Made by a program: the position numbers and the translations under genes. A model generated the notes under the pieces. That model did no database searches. It worked only from the letters and a program-made list of their open reading frames with translations, and was not told where the DNA came from. This document shows, one piece after another, positions 7,393 through 15,790 of a stretch of 64,000 bases of DNA. Source of the stretch: a virus. Positions within the stretch are counted from its first letter, which is position 1. The number at the start of each line of letters is the position of its first letter. The stretch lies in the IMG/VR virus record IMGVR_UViG_3300037264_001603, positions 1 to 64,000 of that record. The stretch is one strand, 5' to 3'.

Positions 7393-7641
7393 ATGGCGAT
7401 CCCACTCAGATCTCTCATTGACAAGTTAGCAGTAGAGAGGGGCGAACGTCGCGGCAAGGTGTTCCACCTAAAGATCTCTACCAACGAGTTGTTGGTACTA
7501 TTGGCAATGCAACCTAATGCCTCCACCCACCGCACCGTTAAAGCGTTGGTAGAAACACATTACCCCGGCACTAAGGTAGAGGCGCTAAGTTACGATGCAT
7601 CTGGTGGGTTTCGATTATACATCAAGATTTGGAGTAAGTAA
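7393..7641 (+). CDS. small basic hypothetical protein (82 aa)
   Basis: ATG five bases after the previous stop. Basic, with a helical first half and a beta-rich end (VEALSYDASGGFRLYIKIWSK). Its stop shares a base with the ATG of the kinase gene (TAATG). Function unknown. Confidence 0.65.
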   Translation: MAIPLRSLIDKLAVERGERRGKVFHLKISTNELLVLLAMQPNASTHRTVKALVETHYPGTKVEALSYDASGGFRLYIKIWSK

Positions 7642-8093
7642 TGGCCGGACAATTGACTTTTGCTATTATCAAACCACACGCGGTACTATCCCGCAAGGTG
7701 GGCAAGATTATCGACAGAATTGAAGAAGGTGGTTTCGGTATCGTATTGGCCAAGACCATTCAACTACATCTGGACGGGGCGCGCGAGTTCTACAAGGAAC
7801 ACAAGGACAAGCCCTTCTATGATAACCTATGTCGTACCATGTGCGGCGGGCCCGTATGGGCCCTAGTTCTAGCCAAGCCCAACGCCGTAGGTGAGTGGCG
7901 AGGATTTATCGGTGCCACCAATCCCGCAGAAGCGGAAGAGGGAACTCTCCGTAGGGAATTTGGGGATCAGCAGAACATTACCAATAATGCGGTTCACGGA
8001 TCCGCAACAGATCACGATGCCAAGCGGGAGATCAACTTCTTCTTTGGACGCGAGATCAAATTGGCGGAGAAGTTGCATGAGATTGGTAACTAA
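7641..8093 (+). CDS. ndk: nucleoside diphosphate kinase (150 aa)
   Basis: Transfers the gamma phosphate between nucleoside triphosphates and diphosphates. The opening TFAIIKPHAV, the substrate region GPVWALVLAKPNAVGEWRGFIGATNP and the catalytic His119 in NNAVHGSATD are diagnostic. The end, INFFFGREI, is also family-like, and length is normal. A gene for this housekeeping enzyme fits the large set of nucleotide-pool enzymes here. The deformylase gene starts inside its 3' end. Confidence 0.95.
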   Translation: MAGQLTFAIIKPHAVLSRKVGKIIDRIEEGGFGIVLAKTIQLHLDGAREFYKEHKDKPFYDNLCRTMCGGPVWALVLAKPNAVGEWRGFIGATNPAEAEEGTLRREFGDQQNITNNAVHGSATDHDAKREINFFFGREIKLAEKLHEIGN

Positions 8094-8592
8094 CCGCGAT
8101 TTCAAGCGCGATGATTTTGAGAAGAGACTTCGGTACGTTTGTGAACCTGTGTCCCGAGTCACCCCTCAGTTGCGCGACGTGGCCTTGGATTTAGTGTCCA
8201 CGATGTACAAGCATAACGCAATTGGACTTGCTGCCAATCAAGTGGGTCTGCGGATTAGACTTTGTGCCCTGGACCCCGCGTGGATGAATGGTCAAAAGAT
8301 GCCGATAGTAATGTTCAACCCCGAGTTCATTGAATGTGGGGAAGAACTGTATGACTCGCCCGAAGGTTGTTTGAGTTTACCTGATTTGGGTTTACGCGTT
8401 CCGCGCTTTAGAAACGTCGTTGTACGTTTTCTGGGCTTGGACAACAACACGTACACTATCAAAGATGACAGAAGCCTACTCTCAACCGTCATGCAGCATG
8501 AGGTTGACCATCTCAACGGAATTTTGATGACAGACCGTGCCATCGAGCCGGTGGAGGTTATCTACAAAGATAGTATCGTCAAGGGGGACTAA
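8077..8592 (+). CDS. def: peptide deformylase (171 aa)
   Basis: Removes the N-formyl group from nascent proteins. All three family motifs are intact: GLAANQVG (50-57), EGCLS (96-100) and HEVDH (141-145), giving Cys98, His141 and His145 as metal ligands and Glu142 as catalyst. ATG 8077 is 8 nt after GGAG at 8065-8068 and overlaps ndk by 17 nt. Phage deformylases are known in cyanophages and marine phages. Here the phage also has a methionine aminopeptidase (23962), which acts next on the same N-termini. Confidence 0.95.
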   Translation: MRLVTNRDFKRDDFEKRLRYVCEPVSRVTPQLRDVALDLVSTMYKHNAIGLAANQVGLRIRLCALDPAWMNGQKMPIVMFNPEFIECGEELYDSPEGCLSLPDLGLRVPRFRNVVVRFLGLDNNTYTIKDDRSLLSTVMQHEVDHLNGILMTDRAIEPVEVIYKDSIVKGD

Positions 8593-8596
8593 GGGT

Positions 8597-8974
8597 ATGA
8601 TGACAAAGAACTCTGTCGTACTCTGGAAAGACGTACACGAGATTTCCCACAAGGTGTGTAAGTACTATGGACTTCGGTATGCCAAGATCCTACCGGAGAC
8701 CCGTAAGCTGGCAAAGCATTATGGCGAGTGCCAGGCTTGCGAGAAGTGTGTAAGAGCCGAGCATATCAACAATAGAAACTGTAACGAGAAGAGCCTCCAT
8801 ATCCGAGTTCACCAGCTAAACAAGCCGAGGGTGCCTTTAGCAACCTCAACCATCTTGCGCACTCTTGCCCATGAACTCGCACACCTTCGGGAGTGGGACC
8901 ATGGGAGAGCGCACAGATCTTTTGAAAAAGAGATCGTAGAATACATCAAGGAACTAGGATACGACGTGATCTAA
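8597..8974 (+). CDS. SprT/WLM-like zinc metalloprotease (125 aa)
   Basis: HELAH at residues 92-96 is an HExxH zincin motif, with further histidines at 102 and 106 (DHGRAH). Upstream is a cysteine cluster (CQACEKC and a later C), possibly a structural zinc site. Compact size and the motif environment resemble SprT/WLM-type proteases, some of which cut DNA-crosslinked proteins. Target here unknown. A second ATG at 8600 would shorten it by one residue. The stop shares a base with the next start. Confidence 0.75.
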   Translation: MMTKNSVVLWKDVHEISHKVCKYYGLRYAKILPETRKLAKHYGECQACEKCVRAEHINNRNCNEKSLHIRVHQLNKPRVPLATSTILRTLAHELAHLREWDHGRAHRSFEKEIVEYIKELGYDVI

Positions 8975-9444
8975 TGAAATCTCATGTAATAGCACTAATG
9001 GCAACAGTGCTGATGTTGATTGGCTGCCCTCCCGCGAGTGCAGGTTCTTTAGCAGGAGATACCCGATTTACCCGCAGTGGGTCTAATTTGGGACTTACCG
9101 CAGAAGAAGTAATCGACAAAAATGGCCAACCAGCCGATCGCCAAGCAGACGGCTGTGCAGTTCCGTTATTCATTGAGGGGCGCGACCCGATCCCCGTGCC
9201 AGGCGAGGCCTGGATGTATGGTGCTCAGGGTGAGAATGCTATGGCACAACTTTCCCTTTGCATGGTCCAAGGCTACGTAGTAGCTGAGAAGTCTCAGTGG
9301 ATGGACGGCGACGGCGCGAGAATCACAATGGGCTCCGTCGAAAGTATTGATCAGGGCTTACTAAAAAAGGCATTGAAGGATGCATTACAAAATTCTACTC
9401 AGGAACAAAGACAATTGCCGCAAGGCGACGAGATCGAAATCTAA
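8974..9444 (+). CDS. secreted or lipid-anchored protein (156 aa)
   Basis: The N-terminus is a classic signal peptide: MKS, a hydrophobic core (HVIALMATVLMLIG) and a lipobox LIGC at 15-18; ASAG a few residues on offers an alternative signal peptidase I site. The mature part has two further cysteines and no recognised domain. Export to the envelope suggests a role such as exclusion or lysis. TAATG overlap with the metalloprotease gene. Confidence 0.7.
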   Translation: MKSHVIALMATVLMLIGCPPASAGSLAGDTRFTRSGSNLGLTAEEVIDKNGQPADRQADGCAVPLFIEGRDPIPVPGEAWMYGAQGENAMAQLSLCMVQGYVVAEKSQWMDGDGARITMGSVESIDQGLLKKALKDALQNSTQEQRQLPQGDEIEI

Positions 9445-9514
9445 CACTGTTGCCAAACAGATCAATTAAAGCCGAGGTGGAACCCCTGGGCTACTTTTAC
9501 ATAAGGACCAAGCA

Positions 9515-9838
9515 ATGACTACAGAGTACGTTGATAGATTGCCCGATAATCTAACGGCCGGAACCAAGGGTGTAATGGCTGTTGCTGTCAAGACGGAAAA
9601 AGGATACACCCTCACCCGGGAGTTTGGATTCACGGTAGAAGAAGAGAACGGACATGTTCTCGCGTTTGATTTCCTAGAGCACCCAGACCTTGGAATTGCG
9701 GTGCTGTTTGGAAGCCAGGTATTTGCACTCAAGTTTTGGACGGACGCGGATCTCCACAAAGGGACCGAAATCTTCACCAAGGCTGCGACTGCTGAACTAG
9801 AGAGGAGAAAGAGTCTTGAACCTCAAACAACCGCTTAA
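9515..9838 (+). CDS. hypothetical beta-rich protein (107 aa)
   Basis: ATG behind AAGGA. The sequence has alternating beta strands (VMAVAVKTEKGYTLTREFGFTV; GIAVLFGSQVFALKFW) and a helical C-terminus. No family recognised. The 70-nt gap before it holds no clear signal. It overlaps the aldolase gene by 23 nt. Confidence 0.65.
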   Translation: MTTEYVDRLPDNLTAGTKGVMAVAVKTEKGYTLTREFGFTVEEENGHVLAFDFLEHPDLGIAVLFGSQVFALKFWTDADLHKGTEIFTKAATAELERRKSLEPQTTA

Positions 9839-10604
9839 TCGTTACATTGATCACACCTTACTAAAGCCAGACGCCACCCTACAAGATTTCCAGAAGCTGG
9901 TGGACGAAGCAGTCAAGTACAACTTTGCATCCGTCTGTGTCTCTCCCTTCATGGCTGGTCCTGCCGTCAATGCATTGAAGGAACACCCGGATATCAAGAT
10001 TTGCACGGTGGTTGGTTTTCCCCACGGCAACATTCCTTTCCCATTGAAGGTTCAGGAAACCGAGTACCTCATTGAGCAGGGTGCCCATGAGATCGACTTT
10101 GTAATCAATGTTGGTCTATTGAAATCTGGAATGTACGATAACGTAGGTAGCGAGATAGAACACATCGGACACATTTGCCATAAGGCGGGGGTGATTTCCA
10201 AGTGTATTATTGAGACTGCCTACCTTACCGAGGACGAAAAGTCTTTCATGTTCCGGGCTCTGGCAGAAAGAACGCTGGTCGACTTCATTAAGACCAGTAC
10301 AGGTTACGGCCCCGACGGGGCAAACCTTCGGGACGTTCTGGACTGGAATGCACGACGAAGTTTGTTCGAGGAGAAGACCGCCAGTCGAGTACTTTTCCTG
10401 ACCTCGGCCACGTTCGCCGGGGCGCAACGTGAAGGAAAGCCCATGCAGATTAAAGCAGCGGGCGGTATTCGAGACCTAGACACCGCACTCAAGTTCATTG
10501 CGTGCGGTGCCGATCGGCTCGGTATGAGTGCTTCTGTGAAAGTAATGGAGGAATGGAATGCTCGGAATTCCCAAACTTTCACCGGAGGAGAAGAGCAAGC
10601 TTGA
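9816..10604 (+). CDS. deoC: deoxyribose-phosphate aldolase (262 aa)
   Basis: Cleaves 2-deoxyribose-5-phosphate to glyceraldehyde-3-phosphate and acetaldehyde, feeding salvaged deoxyribose to central metabolism. The signature opening IDHTLLKPDAT, EIDFVINVG (D94), the Schiff-base lysine K159 in KTSTGYG and K213 in IKAAGGIRD are all present. TTG start behind AGAGGAG. About 40 residues longer than typical bacterial DeoC, with an insert between the two lysine motifs (around 175-205). Confidence 0.93.
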   Translation: MNLKQPLNRYIDHTLLKPDATLQDFQKLVDEAVKYNFASVCVSPFMAGPAVNALKEHPDIKICTVVGFPHGNIPFPLKVQETEYLIEQGAHEIDFVINVGLLKSGMYDNVGSEIEHIGHICHKAGVISKCIIETAYLTEDEKSFMFRALAERTLVDFIKTSTGYGPDGANLRDVLDWNARRSLFEEKTASRVLFLTSATFAGAQREGKPMQIKAAGGIRDLDTALKFIACGADRLGMSASVKVMEEWNARNSQTFTGGEEQA

Positions 10605-10827
10605 TAGGTTGATTTCAAACATCCAGAGAACATCGGGTTCTAAAAAGCCTACCGATTCTCAGCGCTGGTTCATGAAGCATCAACTCAGGGTTCTCCTGAT
10701 AAGGCTTGGTGAGCCCCGAAGACCAGACTTGGACCTTCGTGAACAGGCACTGAAGATTATCAACGACGGATGGCCTTTCAAGATCTATAGGCTGAGGAAG
10801 CTAATCAAAAATGGACGACGAGGGTAG
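10558..10827 (+). CDS. small basic protein (89 aa)
   Basis: ATG 10558 follows GGAGGAA inside the end of deoC (47-nt overlap). Basic and helical (KLDRLISNIQRTSGSKKP; KIYRLRKLIKNGRRG), consistent with a nucleic-acid-binding peptide, though no domain is recognised. Confidence 0.6.
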   Translation: MLGIPKLSPEEKSKLDRLISNIQRTSGSKKPTDSQRWFMKHQLRVLLIRLGEPRRPDLDLREQALKIINDGWPFKIYRLRKLIKNGRRG

Positions 10828-10843
10828 TAAACATCATAGTCTG

Positions 10844-10938
10844 AGTAGATTGCAAATCAAGTCTACTTCTCTAATCGGTGCAATACGACAAGACAACGCA
10901 CCACAAGCAAGCTACCCGTTCGCCTGCGGGCACGGGTA
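10844..10938 (+). promoter_or_regulatory. two hairpins in the leader of the clamp-loader operon
   Basis: AGTAGA (10844-10849) pairs with TCTACT (10862-10867). TACCCGT (10913-10919) pairs with ACGGGTA (10932-10938), with an inner GCC/GGC step. The second ends two bases before the AGGAGG SD of the next gene, so it could modulate initiation. A TTGCAA at 10850 has only a poor -10 (TAATCG, 16-bp spacer). Confidence 0.45.
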
Positions 10939-10952
10939 TTAGGAGGACAACA

Positions 10953-11237
10953 ATGGTTGACGAGAAGCTGGAAATTCCAGAAGACAATACGTTGAATGTG
11001 GAGGGTAAGCCGAACGCTGCGCTTTGCCCCATTTGTACTACTGTTCTAGAGGACGCGGAGAAGGACTATTCCTACAGAAGGAACAATCCCGACACCCGCT
11101 GGTTCTTTTGCACGGACTGTGGATGCCACCTGGGCTACCACCGTATGAAGAAGAAGTGGAAGGTTGATCCCTACGATCTTAACGACAATAACAAAGTACG
11201 GGCGTACTTTGGGTTGGACCCTGTAACACCTGAGTAA
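10953..11237 (+). CDS. zinc-ribbon protein (94 aa)
   Basis: ATG 10953 is preceded by a perfect AGGAGG. The pattern CPIC...CTDCGC with about 30 residues between is a zinc ribbon; the rest is acidic at the N-terminus and basic around HRMKKKWKVDP. It lies 10 nt before the clamp-loader ATPase gene, so a replication or transcription accessory role is plausible. Confidence 0.65.
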   Translation: MVDEKLEIPEDNTLNVEGKPNAALCPICTTVLEDAEKDYSYRRNNPDTRWFFCTDCGCHLGYHRMKKKWKVDPYDLNDNNKVRAYFGLDPVTPE

Positions 11238-11247
11238 GGAGTTTTCC

Positions 11248-12222
11248 ATGAGTGAGGTTTTAGCTCTTAAGTATCGACCGAAGACCTTTGCAGAAGTAAT
11301 TGGTCAGAATCAGACTGTGAAGCAATTGCAGTCCGCATTAGAGAAGGAAACTTTAGGTCACGCACTGCTGTTCTGTGGCACACGGGGCACTGGGAAAACC
11401 ACCACGGCTCGTATTGTGGCCCGAGAACTAAACAGTCGCTTTCCGGATGTATTCGAGAATTGGGAAAACCGACAGCATTTGGTTCTTACCGAAATCGACG
11501 CAGCCTCCAACACAGGTGTGGATAATGTCCGAGAGCTGATTGAGAGTATTCGTTATGCTACTCAGGGACACCGCGTCGTGATCATCGACGAGGTTCACAT
11601 GCTTTCCAAGAACGCGTTCAACGCGCTCCTGAAGACGCTAGAGGAACCGCCTAAGGGTGTTACGTTCATTCTCTGCACTACAGAGCCCCATAAGCTACTG
11701 GACACTGTGAAGTCCCGCTGCCAGCTCTACGAGTTTCACGAAGTGGAACGCAAGACACTGGAAGCTTACTATGATCACATTATGGGACTTGAGGGTATCA
11801 AGGTTGACGTATCTGCGGCAGCATTGAAGGCCAACGGCAGTGTACGAGACGGACTGTCTATTCTCCAGAAGGCCCTTTCCGGAGAGGTAGAAGCAGACAA
11901 CTCCAAGACTTACTTCGAGTTGGTGGGTGCTATCTACAGCCAAGACATTACTACCGCCCTCTCCTTGGTTTCCGAGCTACGCAAAGCCGAAGAAGCTAGG
12001 GTGATTGTGCAGACGTTGGAGAAGTGGTTCTATTGGTGCTCGATGGAAGCCTTCGGCATGAAGACCCCCGTTCGAGACTTCTTTGGGGACGCACAACTCA
12101 GCTTTGACCTTTCGCACCTGCAGCGGCTGTTCGATTCTTGTCTAGAAGTGGAGCGGAACTTTACCGCTACCCCGAATAGCAAGATCGTGCTTGAGATGGG
12201 AGTAATGAAGCTTTGCCTGTAG
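11248..12222 (+). CDS. dnaX: DNA polymerase III gamma/tau-like clamp-loader ATPase (324 aa)
   Basis: AAA+ ATPase that loads the sliding clamp. Opens with the DnaX signature LALKYRPKTFAEVIGQ. Walker A GTRGTGKT at 44-51, Walker B VIIDE at 111-115 and the SRC arginine finger at 156-158 are intact, as is EIDAASNTGVDNVREL. The four-cysteine zinc module of bacterial DnaX is absent, and the protein ends after domain III without the tau tail. It overlaps the HolA-like gene by 10 nt. Confidence 0.93.
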   Translation: MSEVLALKYRPKTFAEVIGQNQTVKQLQSALEKETLGHALLFCGTRGTGKTTTARIVARELNSRFPDVFENWENRQHLVLTEIDAASNTGVDNVRELIESIRYATQGHRVVIIDEVHMLSKNAFNALLKTLEEPPKGVTFILCTTEPHKLLDTVKSRCQLYEFHEVERKTLEAYYDHIMGLEGIKVDVSAAALKANGSVRDGLSILQKALSGEVEADNSKTYFELVGAIYSQDITTALSLVSELRKAEEARVIVQTLEKWFYWCSMEAFGMKTPVRDFFGDAQLSFDLSHLQRLFDSCLEVERNFTATPNSKIVLEMGVMKLCL

Positions 12223-12947
12223 AAGGATTCTACTACACCTACGGCGACGACGCCAACATGATTGAGAGGAAGTGGCTTCCTGATATTGAGAAGCGCTATC
12301 CTAGGGCCACGTGGTTGCGTTATGATGCCACGATAGACGACCTAAACGTTGGTGGGCTGGTAACGGAGTACCAAACTCATGATCTGTTCAGTCAAGGCAA
12401 AGTTATCGTCATTCGTAACGCGGATGCGAAACAAGCCCAAGTGGAAGCTCTCGCTGAGGAACTTCTTACTGCTCCTATGGCTGGTTGTGCCCTGGTCCTT
12501 ATTGCTGGTGGTTGGAATAAAACTACTCGGCTGGGGAAAATAGCCAAAGACAAGTTCGTGGTCAAGGAGTTTGCCAAGCCCGAACAAAAGCCCTTCGATT
12601 TGATCGACGCACTTAACACCAAGAACTCTACAATGGTGATGCGCCACAGCGATAGGCTTTTTGAAACGGACTACAACCCCCTGGCTATGTTCTCTTTGAT
12701 CTTTGGACACTTTCTCCTTTTGCGCCAAATCCACGAGCACAGACGTCTCTCTTCAGAAGATATTGCTCGGGAACTGAAGCAGCATTCTTTCCGAATCAAG
12801 AAAGCCATGGTGGCTTTCCGATATTGGGATAAGAACCAACTGGACGAGGCCCTTCGAATCTTGGGAAACCTGGATAGTCTGTTGCGCACTTGGCAATACG
12901 ACGAGCGAATGCTGCTCCAAATGACCTTGATAAAGTTGTGTTTGTAG
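12213..12947 (+). CDS. holA: DNA polymerase III delta (HolA)-like clamp-loader subunit (244 aa)
   Basis: The order of features matches HolA: an opening YYTYGDDANMIERKW, WLRYDATIDD, then THDLFSQGKVIVIRNADA (the LFS-x-K-R-V-V-x(2)-N-A motif), and a C-terminal LKQHSFRIKKAM...LDEALRILGNLD helical collar. It is shorter than the bacterial 340 aa. TTG start with GGGAG upstream inside dnaX. Coupled to the DnaX-like gene, it should form a minimal two-gene clamp loader. No delta-prime gene is seen nearby. Confidence 0.8.
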   Translation: MPVEGFYYTYGDDANMIERKWLPDIEKRYPRATWLRYDATIDDLNVGGLVTEYQTHDLFSQGKVIVIRNADAKQAQVEALAEELLTAPMAGCALVLIAGGWNKTTRLGKIAKDKFVVKEFAKPEQKPFDLIDALNTKNSTMVMRHSDRLFETDYNPLAMFSLIFGHFLLLRQIHEHRRLSSEDIARELKQHSFRIKKAMVAFRYWDKNQLDEALRILGNLDSLLRTWQYDERMLLQMTLIKLCL

Positions 12948-12955
12948 CTTATGAT
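12927..12955 (+). promoter_or_regulatory. sigma70-like promoter TTGATA-N17-TATGAT
   Basis: TTGATA at 12927-12932, a 17-bp spacer and TATGAT at 12950-12955, in the shared core CTTATGATT. The -35 lies inside the end of the HolA-like gene. It would drive the run of genes starting at 12972. Confidence 0.7.
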
Positions 12956-12971
12956 TTAGACTGAGGATATT

Positions 12972-13181
12972 ATGACAGAGCGCGAAGTAGTGATTTTTGT
13001 GGAAGAGAGGGCGCTGCAGGATACCAAGACCGTCTTTGCTGACGGAACCTGGGATACCGTCGATTTTCGAACCTTAGAAAGCTGTTACCAAAAGGGCTTC
13101 CTCCTGTGGGCGGGAGACAAACTGGTACTAAGTGATCTAGGCAAACGATCTTTTGGAGTACATAATGAACGACATCACTAA
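12972..13181 (+). CDS. small hypothetical protein (69 aa)
   Basis: ATG with GAGGA upstream, 17 bases after the promoter -10. Alpha-beta composition (REVVIFVEERALQDTKTVFADG; LLWAGDKLVLSDLGKRSFG). Overlaps the next gene by 17 nt. Function unknown. Confidence 0.65.
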   Translation: MTEREVVIFVEERALQDTKTVFADGTWDTVDFRTLESCYQKGFLLWAGDKLVLSDLGKRSFGVHNERHH

Positions 13182-13470
13182 GGCCAGGCATTATTTGAAG
13201 AGCCGGGGTTCCAAACTCCAATCTCTTCCCACCTTTCCTTCTATGCTATCTTCAGCGGAACAAGAGTATCGCGATCTGAAGTTGCGCCAAGTTGGTAACA
13301 GGGAAGGAATCTCTTTCGAGGCCCGGGAAGTAGAAGCGGCTTTGGATTACGCTGTGTTGCGCTATCTCAAGCGGCACAATCAACTTCCTCCCAACATAAA
13401 GGACGCCTTTGATCCGGGGAACACCTTGGAGCTAAAGCGTAAACTGGCGATGGCATGGATGAACAGATAG
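13165..13470 (+). CDS. hypothetical protein (101 aa)
   Basis: ATG 13165 has GGAG at 13155-13158, 6 nt upstream; an in-frame TTG at 13153 is less likely. Helical and basic, with FEAREVEAALDYAVLRYLKRH in the middle. No family recognised. Overlaps the next gene by 16 nt. Confidence 0.65.
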   Translation: MNDITKARHYLKSRGSKLQSLPTFPSMLSSAEQEYRDLKLRQVGNREGISFEAREVEAALDYAVLRYLKRHNQLPPNIKDAFDPGNTLELKRKLAMAWMNR

Positions 13471-13697
13471 CAGAAATCACCTTCCGGTGGATGGATGAGC
13501 GGAGATTTGGTTTTCTCTGGCAACACGACTTGGTATTGGTACACTATGAGAAAGACTATCAGACTTACCGGATCTTGACTGACCACAGCGACGACCAGCT
13601 ACCAGCCATCAATAACTGGATTACGGACAAACTGAAAGGGATTCGGGATGCGGACGAGGATACACCCTATCAAAAGAATCGGGATCGATCTAGATAG
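13455..13697 (+). CDS. hypothetical protein (80 aa)
   Basis: ATG lies within the previous gene's end. Aromatic-rich beta strands (FRWMDERRFGFLWQHDLVLVHYE) are followed by an acidic C-terminus. It overlaps the nucleotidase-like gene by 50 nt, so one of the two ends may be misjudged. Confidence 0.6.
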   Translation: MDEQIAEITFRWMDERRFGFLWQHDLVLVHYEKDYQTYRILTDHSDDQLPAINNWITDKLKGIRDADEDTPYQKNRDRSR

Positions 13698-14268
13698 CAC
13701 CGTAGCGGACTATCTAACCGGAGCCATTCCGCTCCTTGAGCAACACTACGGTTTGGTGCCAGACTTGACCAAAGTCGCGTACACAATCGAAGAAGTATTC
13801 GGTTTGACGAAAGAAACTAGGCCCAAGGGAATGCGTGAGTTCCTGTATGAGGAACTGCACTTATTCCGCAAGCTTCCAAAGTTGGAAGAAGATATAGAGC
13901 TGCTGACAGTTCTATTGGCGCAGGATGGAGTAAAGATTTACTTCGTAACTGCCAGAACCGGATCGCGTACGATCCGCGAGGACACATTATTCTGGTTAGA
14001 TAGCAATGGTTTCCAGTATGATGATGTCTTTCATGTGGAAGACAAAGCTGATTTCTGTAAGAAGGCGCACATTCAAGTCATGCACGAGGATGAAATTGGA
14101 CAACTGCTCCGATTGCAAGAAGCGGGTGTAGCTGCCGTAATCAGAAATCAACCCTGGAATGCAAATCTCCCCAGCGACCCTCACCATTTGGAGGGGCAGA
14201 GAGGAAAGCAAGCCCGGGTGAATAATTGGCGAGAGGCTTACAGAGCCATTAAGGAGTTTTTAGAATGA
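13648..14268 (+). CDS. 5'-nucleotidase/HAD-like phosphatase (206 aa)
   Basis: KRIGIDLDSTVADY near residues 9-22 is HAD motif I (DxDxT) with the TVADY continuation typical of 5'(3')-deoxyribonucleotidases. VKIYFVTARTGS is motif II (the T of VTAR), and VMHEDE supplies the late acidic motif. Probably dephosphorylates deoxynucleoside monophosphates, tuning dNTP pools. Start not certain, since no ideal SD precedes it. Sits directly before a deoxyribosyltransferase-like gene. Confidence 0.72.
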   Translation: MRTRIHPIKRIGIDLDSTVADYLTGAIPLLEQHYGLVPDLTKVAYTIEEVFGLTKETRPKGMREFLYEELHLFRKLPKLEEDIELLTVLLAQDGVKIYFVTARTGSRTIREDTLFWLDSNGFQYDDVFHVEDKADFCKKAHIQVMHEDEIGQLLRLQEAGVAAVIRNQPWNANLPSDPHHLEGQRGKQARVNNWREAYRAIKEFLE

Positions 14269-14810
14269 AGTTTTACTTAAGCGGTGGAATGGAATACAAG
14301 AAGAATTTAGGAACTGTTTGGCGAGATTGGCTTACCGAAGAGCTTCAGAAACTTCACCACGATGCCATCAATCCAGTAAAGTTGGAAATGGCGGAAGAGG
14401 AAGAAGCAGAAGGTGACACGACCCGCCAGCCTATTCAAGCTCGTCTGTCTGAATTGAAGGCAGAAGGGAAGCTGAACGAAGTACGAAAGCTTGTTAGAAA
14501 GACTCTATTTCGTAAGGACATGTTCGCCATCCAGTTGGCAGACGCTATCGTAGTCTTTTACGACGAGTCTGTTCAAAAGGGTGCTGGGACTTTGTCTGAG
14601 GCCTGGGAAGCTTTCCGTGAGGGACGGCCAGTCTATCTGGTCACCGAGTTCCCCATGGAGAAGGTTCCCACATGGCTAATCGGAGAGACTACTGCCATCT
14701 TCAAGGATTTCGAAAGCTTCTTGGAGTATGTAAAGGATCACAGTCACATCATTCGTGATCAGATGCATGCCAAGCAGATTCGAGATGAGGTACTCGGCGG
14801 TCTCTACTAA
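14265..14810 (+). CDS. nucleoside 2-deoxyribosyltransferase-like protein (181 aa)
   Basis: The opening MKFYLSGGMEY, the D-x-IQLADAIVVFYDES segment and GAGTLSEAWEAFREGRPVYLVTE follow the NDT superfamily layout (a Rossmann-like core with an acidic catalytic residue and GT-x-E). An acidic insert (EMAEEEEAEGDTT) is unusual. Family members swap bases between deoxyribonucleosides or hydrolyse them. It overlaps the nucleotidase-like gene by 4 nt, consistent with a shared salvage role. Confidence 0.6.
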   Translation: MKFYLSGGMEYKKNLGTVWRDWLTEELQKLHHDAINPVKLEMAEEEEAEGDTTRQPIQARLSELKAEGKLNEVRKLVRKTLFRKDMFAIQLADAIVVFYDESVQKGAGTLSEAWEAFREGRPVYLVTEFPMEKVPTWLIGETTAIFKDFESFLEYVKDHSHIIRDQMHAKQIRDEVLGGLY

Positions 14811-14823
14811 AGGAGGTACCGCC

Positions 14824-15321
14824 GTGGATCCTACGGACGTACAGTCAGTTGAACACACGTTAGAAGTTCTGGGTAACGCGGGCGCGGTACCCGTAGTAAT
14901 CTTTCTTACCCAAATGGTCAAAAGTCGGGTTGGCGATTTCAAGTATGGCTCAGACCTACTTGCGCTAGCCATTGCTTTTGTTTTGTGCTTTGGGTGGACG
15001 TTCTACAACATGTCGCAGGAGGGCTTCTTCCTTTGGCAACAGATGAACAGCCTAGAGACCTTTAGGTGGGGCATTGACCAGTTGATTGTAGGTTTTGCCA
15101 CCTGGCTAGCCGCCAGCAAGATTTACGACCTCGGGCACGGAAACAAGAAGCGCACCCAACAGGTGGTCGCCCTTGAAGACGAGATCGTGAAGCTCCGAAA
15201 CGGCCACTCCAATGAAGAAGAGGAAGCCGACGACGAAGGCTCGGGAGAAGCGGATGGGCAAGCTAAGGAAGATTCTACAGTCTCTGATAAACTGCGTGAC
15301 ATTTTGGAAGGGAAGGACTAA
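14824..15321 (+). CDS. multi-pass membrane protein with charged tail, holin-like (165 aa)
   Basis: GTG 14824 follows an excellent AAAGGAGG. Hydrophobic segments near residues 17-33, 38-60 and 80-101 give two or three membrane helices, then a coiled-coil and a very acidic C-terminus (EEEEADDEGSGEAD). Size, helices and a charged soluble tail resemble some phage holins, but the lytic transglycosylase gene is 8 kb away, so this is tentative. Confidence 0.6.
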   Translation: MDPTDVQSVEHTLEVLGNAGAVPVVIFLTQMVKSRVGDFKYGSDLLALAIAFVLCFGWTFYNMSQEGFFLWQQMNSLETFRWGIDQLIVGFATWLAASKIYDLGHGNKKRTQQVVALEDEIVKLRNGHSNEEEEADDEGSGEADGQAKEDSTVSDKLRDILEGKD

Positions 15322-15325
15322 ACAA

Positions 15326-15790
15326 GTGCCAGGAGTAGCAGACCAAATCGGTAAGACTCAGAAGAAGCAGGAGCAGAAGGCTAGACAAGCGGACATGAAA
15401 GAGCTTTTACGTATGGTCCAGGAAGGTAGACTTCATGAGGCCGACGAAAGGCAACTGGAGTCTCTCAAGTTAGCCTTAGAGATCAATACCCTCATAGGCG
15501 AGAAGTCCGCAGCTCCCGCGCCTACGATTGACCCTACCCAGCTAGTAGAGGCCGTCAAGCAGGCTATCACTGAGGGTATGTCTAACGTAACGATCAACGC
15601 GGTGTCTTCAGGCGACGCGATCAACGACCCCTCCCGCCCCCAGATGAAGCATGTATCACTGGCCGATCTCGTCCAGGATGATACCAAGGTGGACATCTCC
15701 CATAGTGAAGGTGTCAGCAAGGATGTTGCGGGTGGAGAAGCGTCTACCGACAAGCTAGAGCAGTTGAGGAAGCTTAAGGGCGGCAAGTAA
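15326..15790 (+). CDS. hypothetical protein (154 aa)
   Basis: GTG 15326 follows AAGGA at 15313-15317. Lys/Gln-rich helical N-terminus (IGKTQKKQEQKARQADMKELLRMV), a proline/Ala linker and a C-terminal region with VSLADLVQDDTKVDIS. Its stop shares a base with the LamG gene ATG. Possibly a structural accessory, but no family recognised. Confidence 0.65.
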   Translation: MPGVADQIGKTQKKQEQKARQADMKELLRMVQEGRLHEADERQLESLKLALEINTLIGEKSAAPAPTIDPTQLVEAVKQAITEGMSNVTINAVSSGDAINDPSRPQMKHVSLADLVQDDTKVDISHSEGVSKDVAGGEASTDKLEQLRKLKGGK

